64,000 bases of DNA from the NCBI RefSeq assembly GCF_005222805.1, contig NZ_STGC01000005.1, forward strand, positions 124,001-188,000. The letters are read 5' to 3'. The notes below the pieces were generated by a model that was not told the origin of the DNA, did no database searches, and worked only from the letters and a program-made list of their open reading frames with translations. Position numbers and translations under genes: made by a program. Shown here in pieces: positions 8,791-16,800 of this stretch (position 1 is the stretch's first letter; each line of letters starts with the position of its first letter). Source of the stretch: Devosia sp. FKR38. GTDB taxonomy: Bacteria > Pseudomonadota > Alphaproteobacteria > Rhizobiales > Devosiaceae.

Positions 8791-9058
8791 CGCCCCCCCT
8801 CAGATGACAGTCCCGATGTCGTTGTTGCAGGCCCAGAGCGGGCAGCACATGGCTCATCTATGCCCAAAACCCCAAGGAGAGCGGCACGGTTGGGAGAGTT
8901 TCCTGGCCGTGCCACCTCTGGGCGTCCGATGTGTGGGGGCAATTCCATAAAATAAAAAAGTCTCTTGGCCCCTGTCGGGTACTACGGAGAAGCACCCCCC
9001 CCCTTGCCGGCCTCTGGCGCCCGTGAGGTTCACCGGAGACGCCCCTACCAACTGCCGA
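8791..9058. other. Intergenic stretch in the island
   Basis: No gene is supported. It contains a run of C near 8996-9003 that is prone to sequencing error, and it lies between two convergent genes. Confidence 0.4.
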
Positions 9059-9790
9059 TCAAGTAGTGTCGTTGAAGAGGGAAGTGTACCCGGCATTTCC
9101 TGCATCGAACTTCCCTCCACTGTACATATGGCAATAGTTCGTGATGCAGCGGTTTCCGAACACGTCAACGTAGAACAGTGTTCCCCATACCAATAGGACC
9201 GCTGTTCCTCCGTCACGTCTTAGCTCGTTCAGAAGTACCAGCTCGGCTGCGTCCCAGTTTCCCGTGACAGCGGGATAAGTCCATGTTTTGCCGTGACCTA
9301 GAGTATTTGCGGCCTCATCAACGCTGGAGGTAGCGTGGCGTTGAGGGGACTTCAGGAAGTCGGTTATATTGAAGTCCCAAAGGAGATGCGCGTGCGTGGT
9401 GAAAGTGATGCGATGGGCCGGTGTCGTGCCAATGTTCTCAACACCCATTTGCCATTTCACCTGATTGTCGGTGATCTCAACTCCCTTTGGTACGACCTGC
9501 AAATAGGCTCGGAGTTCTGCGACCGAACTCCGCCTATTTTCACTGAGTGTCATGAACACCAGAATAGCACCGAGCGCAGTGGCGACGAACGATAGCATGG
9601 CGATGACCAACATCCACGACGCTGAGATGGCCATGCTTCGCTGAGCATCAATGTCATCCGGACCTACCGTCACAAACTGCCTGATGGCCGACAGAACTCC
9701 GGAAGCCAGCAACCACACCCCGACAATGCAAGCGGTCACCAGTATGACCGACGCAATCCACTCTCCCACAGTCATACTAGGCAACTTCAT
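9059..9790 (-). CDS. Hypothetical membrane protein with two N-terminal TM helices
   Basis: 243 residues from the ATG at 9790; the frame also opens further upstream from a TTG. Two hydrophobic helices lie near residues 12-33 and 58-84, separated by a short polar loop. They are followed by a soluble domain of about 150 residues (WQMGVENIGTTPAHRI onward) with the look of a beta-rich domain. This arrangement is common in small phage or island proteins of unknown role. No motif is recognised. It stands alone in the island, convergent with the ParB-like gene. Confidence 0.6.
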   Translation of the reverse strand: MKLPSMTVGEWIASVILVTACIVGVWLLASGVLSAIRQFVTVGPDDIDAQRSMAISASWMLVIAMLSFVATALGAILVFMTLSENRRSSVAELRAYLQVVPKGVEITDNQVKWQMGVENIGTTPAHRITFTTHAHLLWDFNITDFLKSPQRHATSSVDEAANTLGHGKTWTYPAVTGNWDAAELVLLNELRRDGGTAVLLVWGTLFYVDVFGNRCITNYCHMYSGGKFDAGNAGYTSLFNDTT

Positions 9791-10127
9791 GCGCGTGCTC
9801 ACTAACGAACTCAATTTGCTTGGTCTAGCCCACAGATTGCCAAACGACTAGCGGTGCACTCCGGGTTAGCTGAATGACCGTACGGGTATACCCTTGCGGA
9901 GTGTCTTACGCGTGGGAGGGTAGTCTCATCCTCTTCCTTGGCGTTCACTAGCCATCTTCTCCTGCCTTACCTATCCGGCATGGCTAGTGGTTGCTGCATG
10001 GAATGGATGCGTCGGCACCTCCATCCTTCGATGGCTAGCTTGTGGCTAACTGGTGCAACCGGAAAACCGATACACCCGGTTCAAAGCCGTAGCCGTTATT
10101 CCATGTAGGAAGGATCGCGACAGTTTA

Positions 10128-10280
10128 GGCGGGTGGGTAGGTGCCATGTGCGCAGTTCGGGAGGCGTATGACTGCTTTGGTACCTTGAGACTGGGTCGTT
10201 AACGCTCAAGAGCGATGACGCAACCGGCGGCACGGGGGACTGAAGGCAACAGCGGGTGTTAGATACCGCGTCGCAAAATT
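10128..10280. repeat. Diverged repeat, copy A
   Basis: The block at 10225-10280, with GGCGG, ACGGGGGAC, GCAACA, TGTTAGAT and CGCAAAA in order, matches copy B at about 12003-12060 in order and spacing at roughly 70% by eye. Weaker similarity (GGTGGGTAG and nearby) extends leftwards. The two copies flank the two-gene module at 10580-11713 in the same orientation. Confidence 0.5.
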
Positions 10281-10288
10281 GTGTCATT

Positions 10289-10326
10289 TCCCTACGAGAT
10301 GCCCAATTCCCTACGAGATGCCCAAT
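10289..10326. repeat. Perfect 19-bp tandem duplication
   Basis: TTCCCTACGAGATGCCCAA occurs twice back to back (10289-10307 and 10308-10326) directly after the diverged repeat. It looks like a recent slippage product or a pair of protein-binding sites. Confidence 0.85.
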
Positions 10327-10579
10327 CGCATAGCGATGGACCGATAAGGGGTCGCGCGCTATCAAGTTATTCTTGCGGGGGTCGATGCGAAGGCATTCTG
10401 AAGCGCGGCCATCAATACAGGAATTTGGTGTGGGTGATGCCTGTGCCTCGGGAAGGGTTAGGGTTCTTGACGGCGTCGAACATGCTGTGAATGTGTGTAC
10501 GTCGCTGGCCAGCAATTGCGGACGCCTCGGCTGATTTTCTTATGCACGGATTCTGCAAAGCGGGCGCTTAGCATTTTCG

Positions 10580-11116
10580 TCATGTCGGCTTTTTCGCCAC
10601 TTGGCGTTTGACACCCTTCGGGCTGGTTCGCGTCTTAACTTTCCTTATACGCATTATCCTGGCAGCGGCCCTTTGGGGATCGACATGCTTTGTTTGGCCG
10701 TAACCACCAAACCATTTCACCTTCGGTACCTGCATGACGACGTTGTCGTCGTTCAGCATACCAACCCTAACGGTTTGGCGCGTTCTTTTCGCCAGCTTGA
10801 CCGTTTCGCCAGCAGATGCCTTCAATCCATCTTTGACCTCGGGCGGAAGTCCTCGAACAAATGCGTGTTGCGTACGAACAGGGGCTTTGCTCATGATGTC
10901 CGAAATTGCGTCGCTTTTGACGTAATCCCACACGCCTATGGACGTCAGCTCGACGGCGGTGGCATAAACAAAAGCCTCATCCGCTCCGCTGTCAGCGACA
11001 TCCTTCGAGAGGAAGGGTCGCAGCGCAGAAAGGAATTCGGTCCTGTTCCCGTTCTCAAGCTGCTGCCTGAGCTTTTGCTTATCTGAGAGCCGAAGAGTGA
11101 AGAGACTAAGAGCCAT
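10580..11116 (-). CDS. Hypothetical protein with basic C-terminal tail (178 aa)
   Basis: Unrecognised. I chose the ATG at 11116 because AGGAG lies 6 nt upstream, and that site overlaps the stop codon of the preceding gene, so translation is coupled. The N-terminal 100 residues look helical and mixed-charge. The C-terminal 30 residues are rich in Lys and Arg (RIRKVKTRTSPKGVKRQ), suggesting nucleic-acid binding. No signal peptide or membrane helix. Second gene of a two-gene unit whose product is probably a partner of the first. Confidence 0.65.
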   Translation of the reverse strand: MALSLFTLRLSDKQKLRQQLENGNRTEFLSALRPFLSKDVADSGADEAFVYATAVELTSIGVWDYVKSDAISDIMSKAPVRTQHAFVRGLPPEVKDGLKASAGETVKLAKRTRQTVRVGMLNDDNVVMQVPKVKWFGGYGQTKHVDPQRAAARIMRIRKVKTRTSPKGVKRQVAKKPT

Positions 11117-11125
11117 GTTCAACTC

Positions 11126-11713
11126 CTAACTTTTGCCCGAGACTATCAAGTCCACTACGACATCAATCCCGTGTACAGCGAGGTCAGAATGGGCGGAATT
11201 CAAGTGTTCCTTCCTCCTACCTTCACCGTAGCCGAAACGTCCTGACTTGTTGTTTAAAACCCATGCCGGCGGGTCAAGGCCGTCATCAAAGTAAATTTCT
11301 CCGCCGAGCCTGGCCTTGGTAGCTCCGACTACAGCGGGGTGCCCGAGTTTGGCCTGAGTGGTCTTTAGCAATAAATCTCGAGCGAAGGGAAAAAGGTAAC
11401 CCGCCGTCGCGGTGTCGATGACCTCTTCTAGCGCGAACCAAAATGATCCTTCTTCATCAATTGCCCACAAAATTGGAATGGTTCGATGCAGAACAACCGA
11501 GAGAAGCACGCCATCGATAGCTGATTGCATGTAGCGTCGGAGGACCGGGCCCGAGTTTTCGTCAAGCCGCTGACGCGTGCCGGGCAGATTGCTCAGTTCT
11601 GCCGGATCAACTCTGGCCGCTGGACGGACCTCCCCGTAAGCGTCATCAAGATTTTTCGAAGTGACGATGGCTGTCGCCGTTTCAGTCATCGTTAGTCCCG
11701 TAACGCTTTCCAT
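11126..11713 (-). CDS. Hypothetical protein, first gene of a coupled pair (195 aa)
   Basis: Unrecognised. The frame opens at a TTG (11743); ATGs at 11713 and 11689 are more likely starts, and none has a strong ribosome site. Residues about 40-75 are hydrophobic in part (DGVLLSVVLHRTIPILWAI) but too polar for a clear membrane helix. The C-terminal half contains FGYGEGRRKEHLNSAH and ends in a hydrophobic strand. Its TAG stop is embedded in the ribosome site of the next gene. The pair sits between two copies of a diverged repeat and may move as a unit. Confidence 0.62.
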   Translation of the reverse strand: MESVTGLTMTETATAIVTSKNLDDAYGEVRPAARVDPAELSNLPGTRQRLDENSGPVLRRYMQSAIDGVLLSVVLHRTIPILWAIDEEGSFWFALEEVIDTATAGYLFPFARDLLLKTTQAKLGHPAVVGATKARLGGEIYFDDGLDPPAWVLNNKSGRFGYGEGRRKEHLNSAHSDLAVHGIDVVVDLIVSGKS

Positions 11714-12098
11714 GGTCGAGATATAGGATAACAGTGAGAGCAATGCGAGGTTGAACTTAGGTCTTCATCATCTAAAGGTCAGTGCGCCGTCGGTCTTTTC
11801 AGCCCGTTTGCCGACATGCGTCAGCGGCTCGGTTCACCACTCAAGCCCATAGATCGGGAAGGAGGACGGTGTATCGGCAGAACAGTTTTGCTTCGTGCCG
11901 GTTTCGGCAGTGCGGGTAGGGGTGGGTAGTGTGCATCCTGACAGGCAGCCGGCAAATTGGCGATCCGATTGTACCACAGTCACCCACACGCAGCCTGAGT
12001 AAAGCGGCGGTACGGGGGACATCATGCAACAACACCTGTTAGATGCCACACCGCAAAAATGTTAGTTTTTTATAGCCAGTATGGCGTGGCAAGTTGTC
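11714..12098. other. Non-coding region with diverged repeat copy B
   Basis: No gene is supported. It contains the second copy of the diverged repeat and must hold the promoter of the two-gene unit to its left. The restriction-modification gene ends at its right edge. Confidence 0.5.
11905..12060. repeat. Diverged repeat, copy B
   Basis: Partner of the block at 10128-10280, in the same orientation. The best conserved part is 12003-12060. The copies flank the two-gene module. Confidence 0.5.
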
Positions 12099-14708
12099 CT
12101 AACCGTCCCGCCCGGGAATGAGTGTAGCCATGAGCCGCAGGGTTTCATCGGCCATGCGCCTATTGAGTGTGTCGAGCGACTGCCTTGTTGCAACTGCGTC
12201 AGCTGACAAGGTGACGACCGATGCGACATGCTGAGTGTCTTCCGGCCATGGCACAAGCAAGTCCCGAATATGCTGTGGCTCAAGATGCTGCTGTACGGCC
12301 CCGTATTCGTTACGCATCATCTGATCCTGAGCAAATTTTGATTGCAGATATGCAAACAAGAAATGGCGTTTAACAACGTCATCTGTGCGGACGCGAATTA
12401 GGTCGTCGCTCACTATAGCACCGTCATACTTGTCTGTGATGATCGCCACCCTTCCGATTGATCCCGAACGGCTGATAACGATGTCACCCCGCCTAACTCG
12501 AATGGCATTGATTGTGTCGAGCTGCTTCCTGGTGGCGCGTCGCACGTTCAACAGCTTTGCGCTCTCGCCGCGTTCCTGCAGCATAGAAGATGGCGTGTAA
12601 TACGGCTCTACACCGTCAGCCATTTCGCTGACGATTAAGTCCTCACTCTTCAGTCGCGGCCCCTTAAAGACCCGTATGTCAGGCGCTATTTGATCAAGGG
12701 GTAGTACCGTCCAGCCGTCGACCCCGTCGATGCGCTCAATGCTGTTCAGGGTCTCATTCAGATGAGGAAGGAACAGTTGGGGATTTATTCTGAGTGTAGC
12801 ATCAATATCGGAACGCTTGATACTAAACACGTACTGACTAGGTACGAGATTGCCCTGCTTGTGGCTTTCATACTGTTCAAGTATTTCGGTCAAGTCCTCA
12901 TCTACATCATCTGTGACGACATTTTGAGCGTCGTACTTGTAGATGGGCTCGCCCTCGCTGTTTTGTCCAACGCGACGGGATATGGCCATGAAGATGGTGT
13001 TATCGCCTGGATCTTCATCGAGCATTAGTTTCTGGCATAGGATGAGGCACGTCCTCACCCCAGTGTGGGGTTGAAACGTATCCTTATGACAGTTGATTAC
13101 CGCCAGTAATTTTGCGTGCTTAAACAAAAACTCCCGACCTGGACGGTACGTAGCGGTGTCGAGAAAACTCTTTGGCATGACAATGCCAAGCTTGCCCCCG
13201 GGCCTGAGCCAATCCAGACAACGTTCGAAGAATAGGAGTTCAGGTGGAGCACCTTCAGCAAGAAGGTCCTCACTTGGCTGGTAGCCGTGTTCGGTCTCAG
13301 TCCATCTCCGACCAACCGTGAAGCGCGATAAAGTCTCCTCGTCCGATATGCGACCTTCGCCCACACCGGCAAAGGGAGGATTGGTCAGTATCAAGTGTGG
13401 TTCGCCGCGACCCGCTCTGGCAACGATCGAGCGGTCGAATTCTGCGTAATCTCCAAGGCTGTCGCCAGCGGTCATGCCAGCGTGGCCATCACCGTTCAAT
13501 ATCATGGCGGTTTTTGCAACTCGCACTAGCCGTTTCGTGCTCTCAACAAGGAACAGATTGGTGCGTAGTCGGTCAAGTTGCCGTGCCTTGGCGGTGTCGC
13601 TGCCATCCGTGGCCATTATGCGATTTCGTACATACCGCATAGCGCCGGTGAGGAAGCCCCCGGACCCGCCTGCTGGATCGAGTACTATGTCCATATACCC
13701 AGGGTCTGCCATGGCAACTAACAGGTCGATTACCAGTCGGTTGGTGAAGAATTGGCCCCGTTCGCGACGTAGATGAACAGAGGTGTACTGTTCATATGCG
13801 TGACCCATAATATCCCATTCCACCGATGCGCTAATGGGGGATACGAGCTGATAGGACTGAAGTTCGACCACCACGTCTGCAATAGAGCGTGGCCCAACAT
13901 TAATGCGATCTGTTGGCGAGAACACGTCCGAATTGGCCCGCTTGACTTCCTCAAACAGGTCATAAATGCGCTGGGCAGTAGCCTGCCTACCGGCATCGGT
14001 GAGGTATTCTTCTGGGGTGCAATAGAACGCAGGCAGCGATGCAGTTCTCTCTTCATCCTGAGCCTTGGCAAGGATTATCCGCACCATGTCCATGGTTAGA
14101 TCGGCCTCTTCCCCGTCAGTCCCACGACCATGCAGCTTATTGTGGCACCGCCGCAGGAGACCCTTAATGTCACGGGGGCGAACGAGGTCAGACTTCTTTC
14201 GTCTGCCTAGGGCATCCCAGGCTTCCTTATGCCGGGGAATGCCCACCCAGGGTATGAGACTGTTTCGAGGGCGTGATATGCGCCGGAAGTAACGGACGCC
14301 GTCATCTTGACCGCTGTCATTAAACCATACGCCACCCTCCGCGCTGGTATTGTATATGTACGATACAAGCTGGTTATAGCCGTTTGTCTCTGTGGGGGCT
14401 TTGCATTCGATCACTAGGTATATGTTTCCCTGATCGTTTGACTGAGCTGCAGAAGCTGAGTTGTAAACTACTATATCAGCACGGATCGGACGTCCCACTG
14501 GATCGAGTATTTCTTTGTGGCCGCTGTGTATTGCTACCTCTCGCCGGATCCTGTCCTTCGGGTACATGTATTCAAAGTGGAGCATGCGAAGGTATCGCTG
14601 TCTTACCCTCTCCTCTGGCTTGGCTTCGAGTGCCGCACCACTCAGAAAGTCAACTATCCGGCCGTTGTCGTCATACTCGACGTCGAATTGAGAGGTCACT
14701 GAAATCAC
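12099..14708 (-). CDS. Single-chain restriction-modification enzyme (nuclease, N6-adenine methylase and specificity domains)
   Basis: 869 residues with three parts. Residues about 30-145 form an HsdR-N-like PD-(D/E)xK nuclease: Asp78 in RADIV, and Glu101 and Lys103 in VIECKAP. Residues about 290-600 form a type I (HsdM-like) N6-adenine methyltransferase: motif I DPAGGSGGF at 344-352, where Gly replaces the usual Cys, and motif IV NPPF at 443-446. Residues about 650-869 resemble one HsdS target-recognition half (GDIVISRSGSIGRVAI, then an EYGAVQQHLEPQHIRDLLVP-type end). There is no helicase/translocase. This is the layout of type IIG-like enzymes that modify and cut one site. GTG start; ribosome site weak. 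It is the clearest defence gene of the island. Confidence 0.85.
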   Translation of the reverse strand: MISVTSQFDVEYDDNGRIVDFLSGAALEAKPEERVRQRYLRMLHFEYMYPKDRIRREVAIHSGHKEILDPVGRPIRADIVVYNSASAAQSNDQGNIYLVIECKAPTETNGYNQLVSYIYNTSAEGGVWFNDSGQDDGVRYFRRISRPRNSLIPWVGIPRHKEAWDALGRRKKSDLVRPRDIKGLLRRCHNKLHGRGTDGEEADLTMDMVRIILAKAQDEERTASLPAFYCTPEEYLTDAGRQATAQRIYDLFEEVKRANSDVFSPTDRINVGPRSIADVVVELQSYQLVSPISASVEWDIMGHAYEQYTSVHLRRERGQFFTNRLVIDLLVAMADPGYMDIVLDPAGGSGGFLTGAMRYVRNRIMATDGSDTAKARQLDRLRTNLFLVESTKRLVRVAKTAMILNGDGHAGMTAGDSLGDYAEFDRSIVARAGRGEPHLILTNPPFAGVGEGRISDEETLSRFTVGRRWTETEHGYQPSEDLLAEGAPPELLFFERCLDWLRPGGKLGIVMPKSFLDTATYRPGREFLFKHAKLLAVINCHKDTFQPHTGVRTCLILCQKLMLDEDPGDNTIFMAISRRVGQNSEGEPIYKYDAQNVVTDDVDEDLTEILEQYESHKQGNLVPSQYVFSIKRSDIDATLRINPQLFLPHLNETLNSIERIDGVDGWTVLPLDQIAPDIRVFKGPRLKSEDLIVSEMADGVEPYYTPSSMLQERGESAKLLNVRRATRKQLDTINAIRVRRGDIVISRSGSIGRVAIITDKYDGAIVSDDLIRVRTDDVVKRHFLFAYLQSKFAQDQMMRNEYGAVQQHLEPQHIRDLLVPWPEDTQHVASVVTLSADAVATRQSLDTLNRRMADETLRLMATLIPGRDG

Positions 14709-15224
14709 TGCCCGAAGATATGTCCAATTGGCGAACCACTATCCCGTTCACTCGCTCAGCGCTACCTCTTCATCCCGCCGGTCCTCGGGAACCTCCAGCA
14801 GCCAGCCGCTTCAAGTAAATGCGCGGACCAGGCAAGCGGGATCAGCCTCGACCGCTAGCCTCCGTTGACGCAAGTGTGGCACGCAAATGAGACATCATGT
14901 CCCTTCCTTCCCAAGCAATCCTTACATTTTGGGCGTCTCGGATCATGGTAGACGCACAGCTCTGCCCCGGCATTTTCTCGCCATATTAGGCGTTGTCGTT
15001 GAGGTGCCAATCCCACCCCGTGATCCTCGCCCAGCTTGGCCTTGCAGGCTAAAGGTACGAGATAACAAGTGGCCCCGTTCTATTTTCGCTGATGCAGAAG
15101 GTCGTATAGTGGCGGCACTGTCTGAGAATATAGTCCGGGCGCATCTGTGCAGCATTGTCCTTAGCCCCTAGACACAGGCTAGTGATTTAATATTACCTCC
15201 CTGCATTAGTAGGTGGGGAGTATA
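14709..15224. other. Divergent intergenic region
   Basis: About 500 bases between the restriction-modification gene and a divergent unknown gene. A 94-codon plus frame at 14887-15171 has no ribosome site and I do not call it. Promoters for both genes are expected here, but no clear boxes or operators stand out. Confidence 0.45.
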
Positions 15225-16076
15225 ATGGCTGCACTGGCAGAGCATAAGATAAAGATAAGATACGAGGGCGGGCTTGCCGACGAAAATGCACTACCCGGTT
15301 ACGATGGCGCTGTGTCCATCGACGGGATCACTCGGGCCGTACATATTGCGTTACACGCCTATATGACTGGAGAGGTCACATCCCGTGCCACGGCCCTGAA
15401 AAGAGCATCAATACAAATACGGCCCGCGCGGCAGGGAAGCTTCGTATTTGAGCTAGTTCTACTGATAGAAGCGTACCCAGCCACCTCAGGTCTGGTCGGG
15501 GCTATTGGCGCTCCTATGATATACGATTTCCTGAAGACGGCTTTCAAGAGAGCGACGGGGGGGCTAGATGCCGAACCCGAAAACCGCATTCTGCAAAATC
15601 TGTATCATCGTCAGGAACCGCCGCCTCTAAAGGTTCCTCCTGTGGACCTGGACGAACTCGCGGAAATTCTCGAAGGCTGCCTGCAGGATGCACACCGTCC
15701 TATCGGCCCGGATGGAATTGAAACTATATCGATTGGATCCCCACGCCAGGAACTGGTGTCATTTAATCTGGACACCAAGGATTGGGTCAATACGCGCGAG
15801 CAGTCGGAGGACCTCGAAATACTTCGCGGAAACGTAACCCGATACAACTCCATGTCTCGCAACGCACGGGTGTACATCGACGAGTTTCGACGCATTGTAC
15901 CGATGAGACCTGCAGGGGACTTCGACGTTAGTTCCTTGGCATTGCTCTCGTGGTCCCTGCACGGCAGTAATATTGGCACTCACAACAAGCTAGATCTGCA
16001 GGTGCGACGCGTGTTTTCCGCAAGCGGAAAGGTGAAGCGGCTGCTTCTGTCGGGTTGCGAACGAGTGCCAGTTTAG
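15225..16076 (+). CDS. Hypothetical protein with central hydrophobic segment, next to the RM gene
   Basis: 283 residues from the ATG at 15225, chosen for the GGGGAG 4 nt upstream; a GTG at 15213 is less likely. The N-terminal 80 residues look like a beta-rich domain (GYDGAVSIDGITRAVHIALHAY). A hydrophobic glycine-rich stretch, about residues 84-112 (ATSGLVGAIGAPMIYDFL), could be a membrane hairpin. It is followed by a charged linker and a C-terminal domain of about 130 residues. I do not recognise a named family. Position beside, and divergent from, the restriction-modification gene at the distal end of the island suggests an accessory or defence role, which is inference. Confidence 0.65.
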   Translation: MAALAEHKIKIRYEGGLADENALPGYDGAVSIDGITRAVHIALHAYMTGEVTSRATALKRASIQIRPARQGSFVFELVLLIEAYPATSGLVGAIGAPMIYDFLKTAFKRATGGLDAEPENRILQNLYHRQEPPPLKVPPVDLDELAEILEGCLQDAHRPIGPDGIETISIGSPRQELVSFNLDTKDWVNTREQSEDLEILRGNVTRYNSMSRNARVYIDEFRRIVPMRPAGDFDVSSLALLSWSLHGSNIGTHNKLDLQVRRVFSASGKVKRLLLSGCERVPV

Positions 16077-16309
16077 CAGTGGCATTGCTGCAGTCACCTA
16101 GCGCGCCACGGCCATTCAGTGGCTATGACAGTCTGCCGCAATTGTACTCTGGTTCGGCCCCCGGAAGGGGCTGCTACCAGGGGGGGCGAAAATGCAGTGT
16201 CCCCAGTTCTGCACCACTTCTGGTGCATAGTGGTGCAGAGTTATGCCGATTGAGCTATGATCGCTAGCGCGCGCATCGGAGGCATGGTACTGATTTTGTT
16301 GGGAATTTA

Positions 16310-16332
16310 TGGTGCTGCCGGACAGGATTGAA
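16310..16332 (-). repeat. Right attachment site within tRNA-Thr
   Basis: The 3' 23 nt of tRNA-Thr, identical to 6814-6836. It marks the right border of the island; sequence to the right (tRNA 5' part, then the small ORF and murA) is chromosomal. Confidence 0.88.
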
Positions 16333-16384
16333 CTGTCGGCCTCCCCCTTACCAAGGGGGTGCTCTACCACTGAGCTACGGCAGC
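16310..16384 (-). tRNA. tRNA-Thr (GGT)
   Basis: Read on the minus strand: acceptor GCTGCCG pairs with CGGCAGC, D-arm AGCTCAGTGGTAGAGC, anticodon stem-loop CCCCCTTGGTAAGGGGG with anticodon GGT, T-arm GACAGTTCAATCCTGTC, encoded CCA. 75 nt including CCA. Its 3' end is the integration site of the island to its left and is duplicated at 6814-6836. Confidence 0.96.
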
Positions 16385-16505
16385 ATCTGTTGCGCGGCTG
16401 GTGTGCTCGGCGCGACGGGGGCTCTACTGCCATAGGGTCTGGCTCGACGCAAGGCCAAAAAACGCCTATCACCGGATCAACGCACAAGGCGATTCCAAAT
16501 CGAGC

Positions 16506-16670
16506 ATGAGCAAAACCGAACAATCGGCCCAACGCGAGCAAAGATTGGCCGCAAAGCTGCGAGAGAACCTCAAGCGCCGCAAGGGCCAGATCAAGGCTCG
16601 AGCCGGCGCGGAGCAACAGGCCCCTGTGCTCCCGACCCCTTCCGAAACGGTCACGGTCAAGAAACCGTAA
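16506..16670 (+). CDS. Small conserved basic protein upstream of murA (54 aa)
   Basis: Starts MSKTEQSAQREQRLAAKLRENLKRR at the ATG at 16506; the frame also extends upstream without a good start. Lys/Arg/Gln-rich and helical at the N-terminus, then a Pro/Thr-rich tail. From memory, similar short proteins precede murA in many Hyphomicrobiales genomes; function unknown. It lies between tRNA-Thr and murA. Confidence 0.6.
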   Translation: MSKTEQSAQREQRLAAKLRENLKRRKGQIKARAGAEQQAPVLPTPSETVTVKKP

Positions 16671-16800
16671 ACCATTTTCGGGCGACACTGAACTTCCAAC
16701 GCTGAGAGCGGCGAGTCTGGCTTACGTGGCAACTAGGACTTGGCCTACCTCCATCCCCAGGTAGCAAGGGCACAAGCCCGCCATATAGGACGACAAGACT

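Larger units (their letters stand above)
9791..10579. other. Long non-coding region with a tandem duplication and a diverged repeat
   Basis: Nearly 800 bases without a supported gene. A minus-strand frame at 10096-10515 stays open but has no ribosome site and a composition unlike a protein. The region holds the perfect 19-bp tandem repeat at 10289-10326 and one copy of a diverged repeat at about 10128-10280. Confidence 0.5.
6814..16332. mobile_element. Genomic island integrated in tRNA-Thr(GGT), no integrase visible
   Basis: A segment of about 9.5 kb lies between two copies of a 23-bp direct repeat, the right copy being the end of an intact tRNA-Thr. The interior is visibly more A/T-rich than the flanks, has long non-coding gaps, and carries mostly unknown genes plus a restriction-modification enzyme and a ParB-like protein. 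No tyrosine or serine recombinase, excisionase or replication gene is seen. It is either a remnant or is mobilised by enzymes encoded elsewhere. Confidence 0.82.

Noticed and set aside
10096..10515. 139-codon minus frame in the island
   Set aside because: No ribosome site, odd composition, and it runs through the tandem repeat and the diverged repeat.
11834..12049. 71-codon minus frame in repeat copy B
   Set aside because: It shares a short CCxxSPVPP-like string with the frame in copy A, but this only reflects the DNA repeat; no start signal.
14887..15171. 94-codon plus frame in the divergent gap
   Set aside because: No ribosome site and no resemblance to a protein; more likely promoter DNA.
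6814..16332. Possible complete integrative element with its own integrase
   Set aside because: No open frame in the interval shows recombinase motifs on either strand, so I call only a remnant or satellite island.
16116..16688. 190-codon minus frame across tRNA-Thr
   Set aside because: It translates the tRNA itself, a well-known false call.
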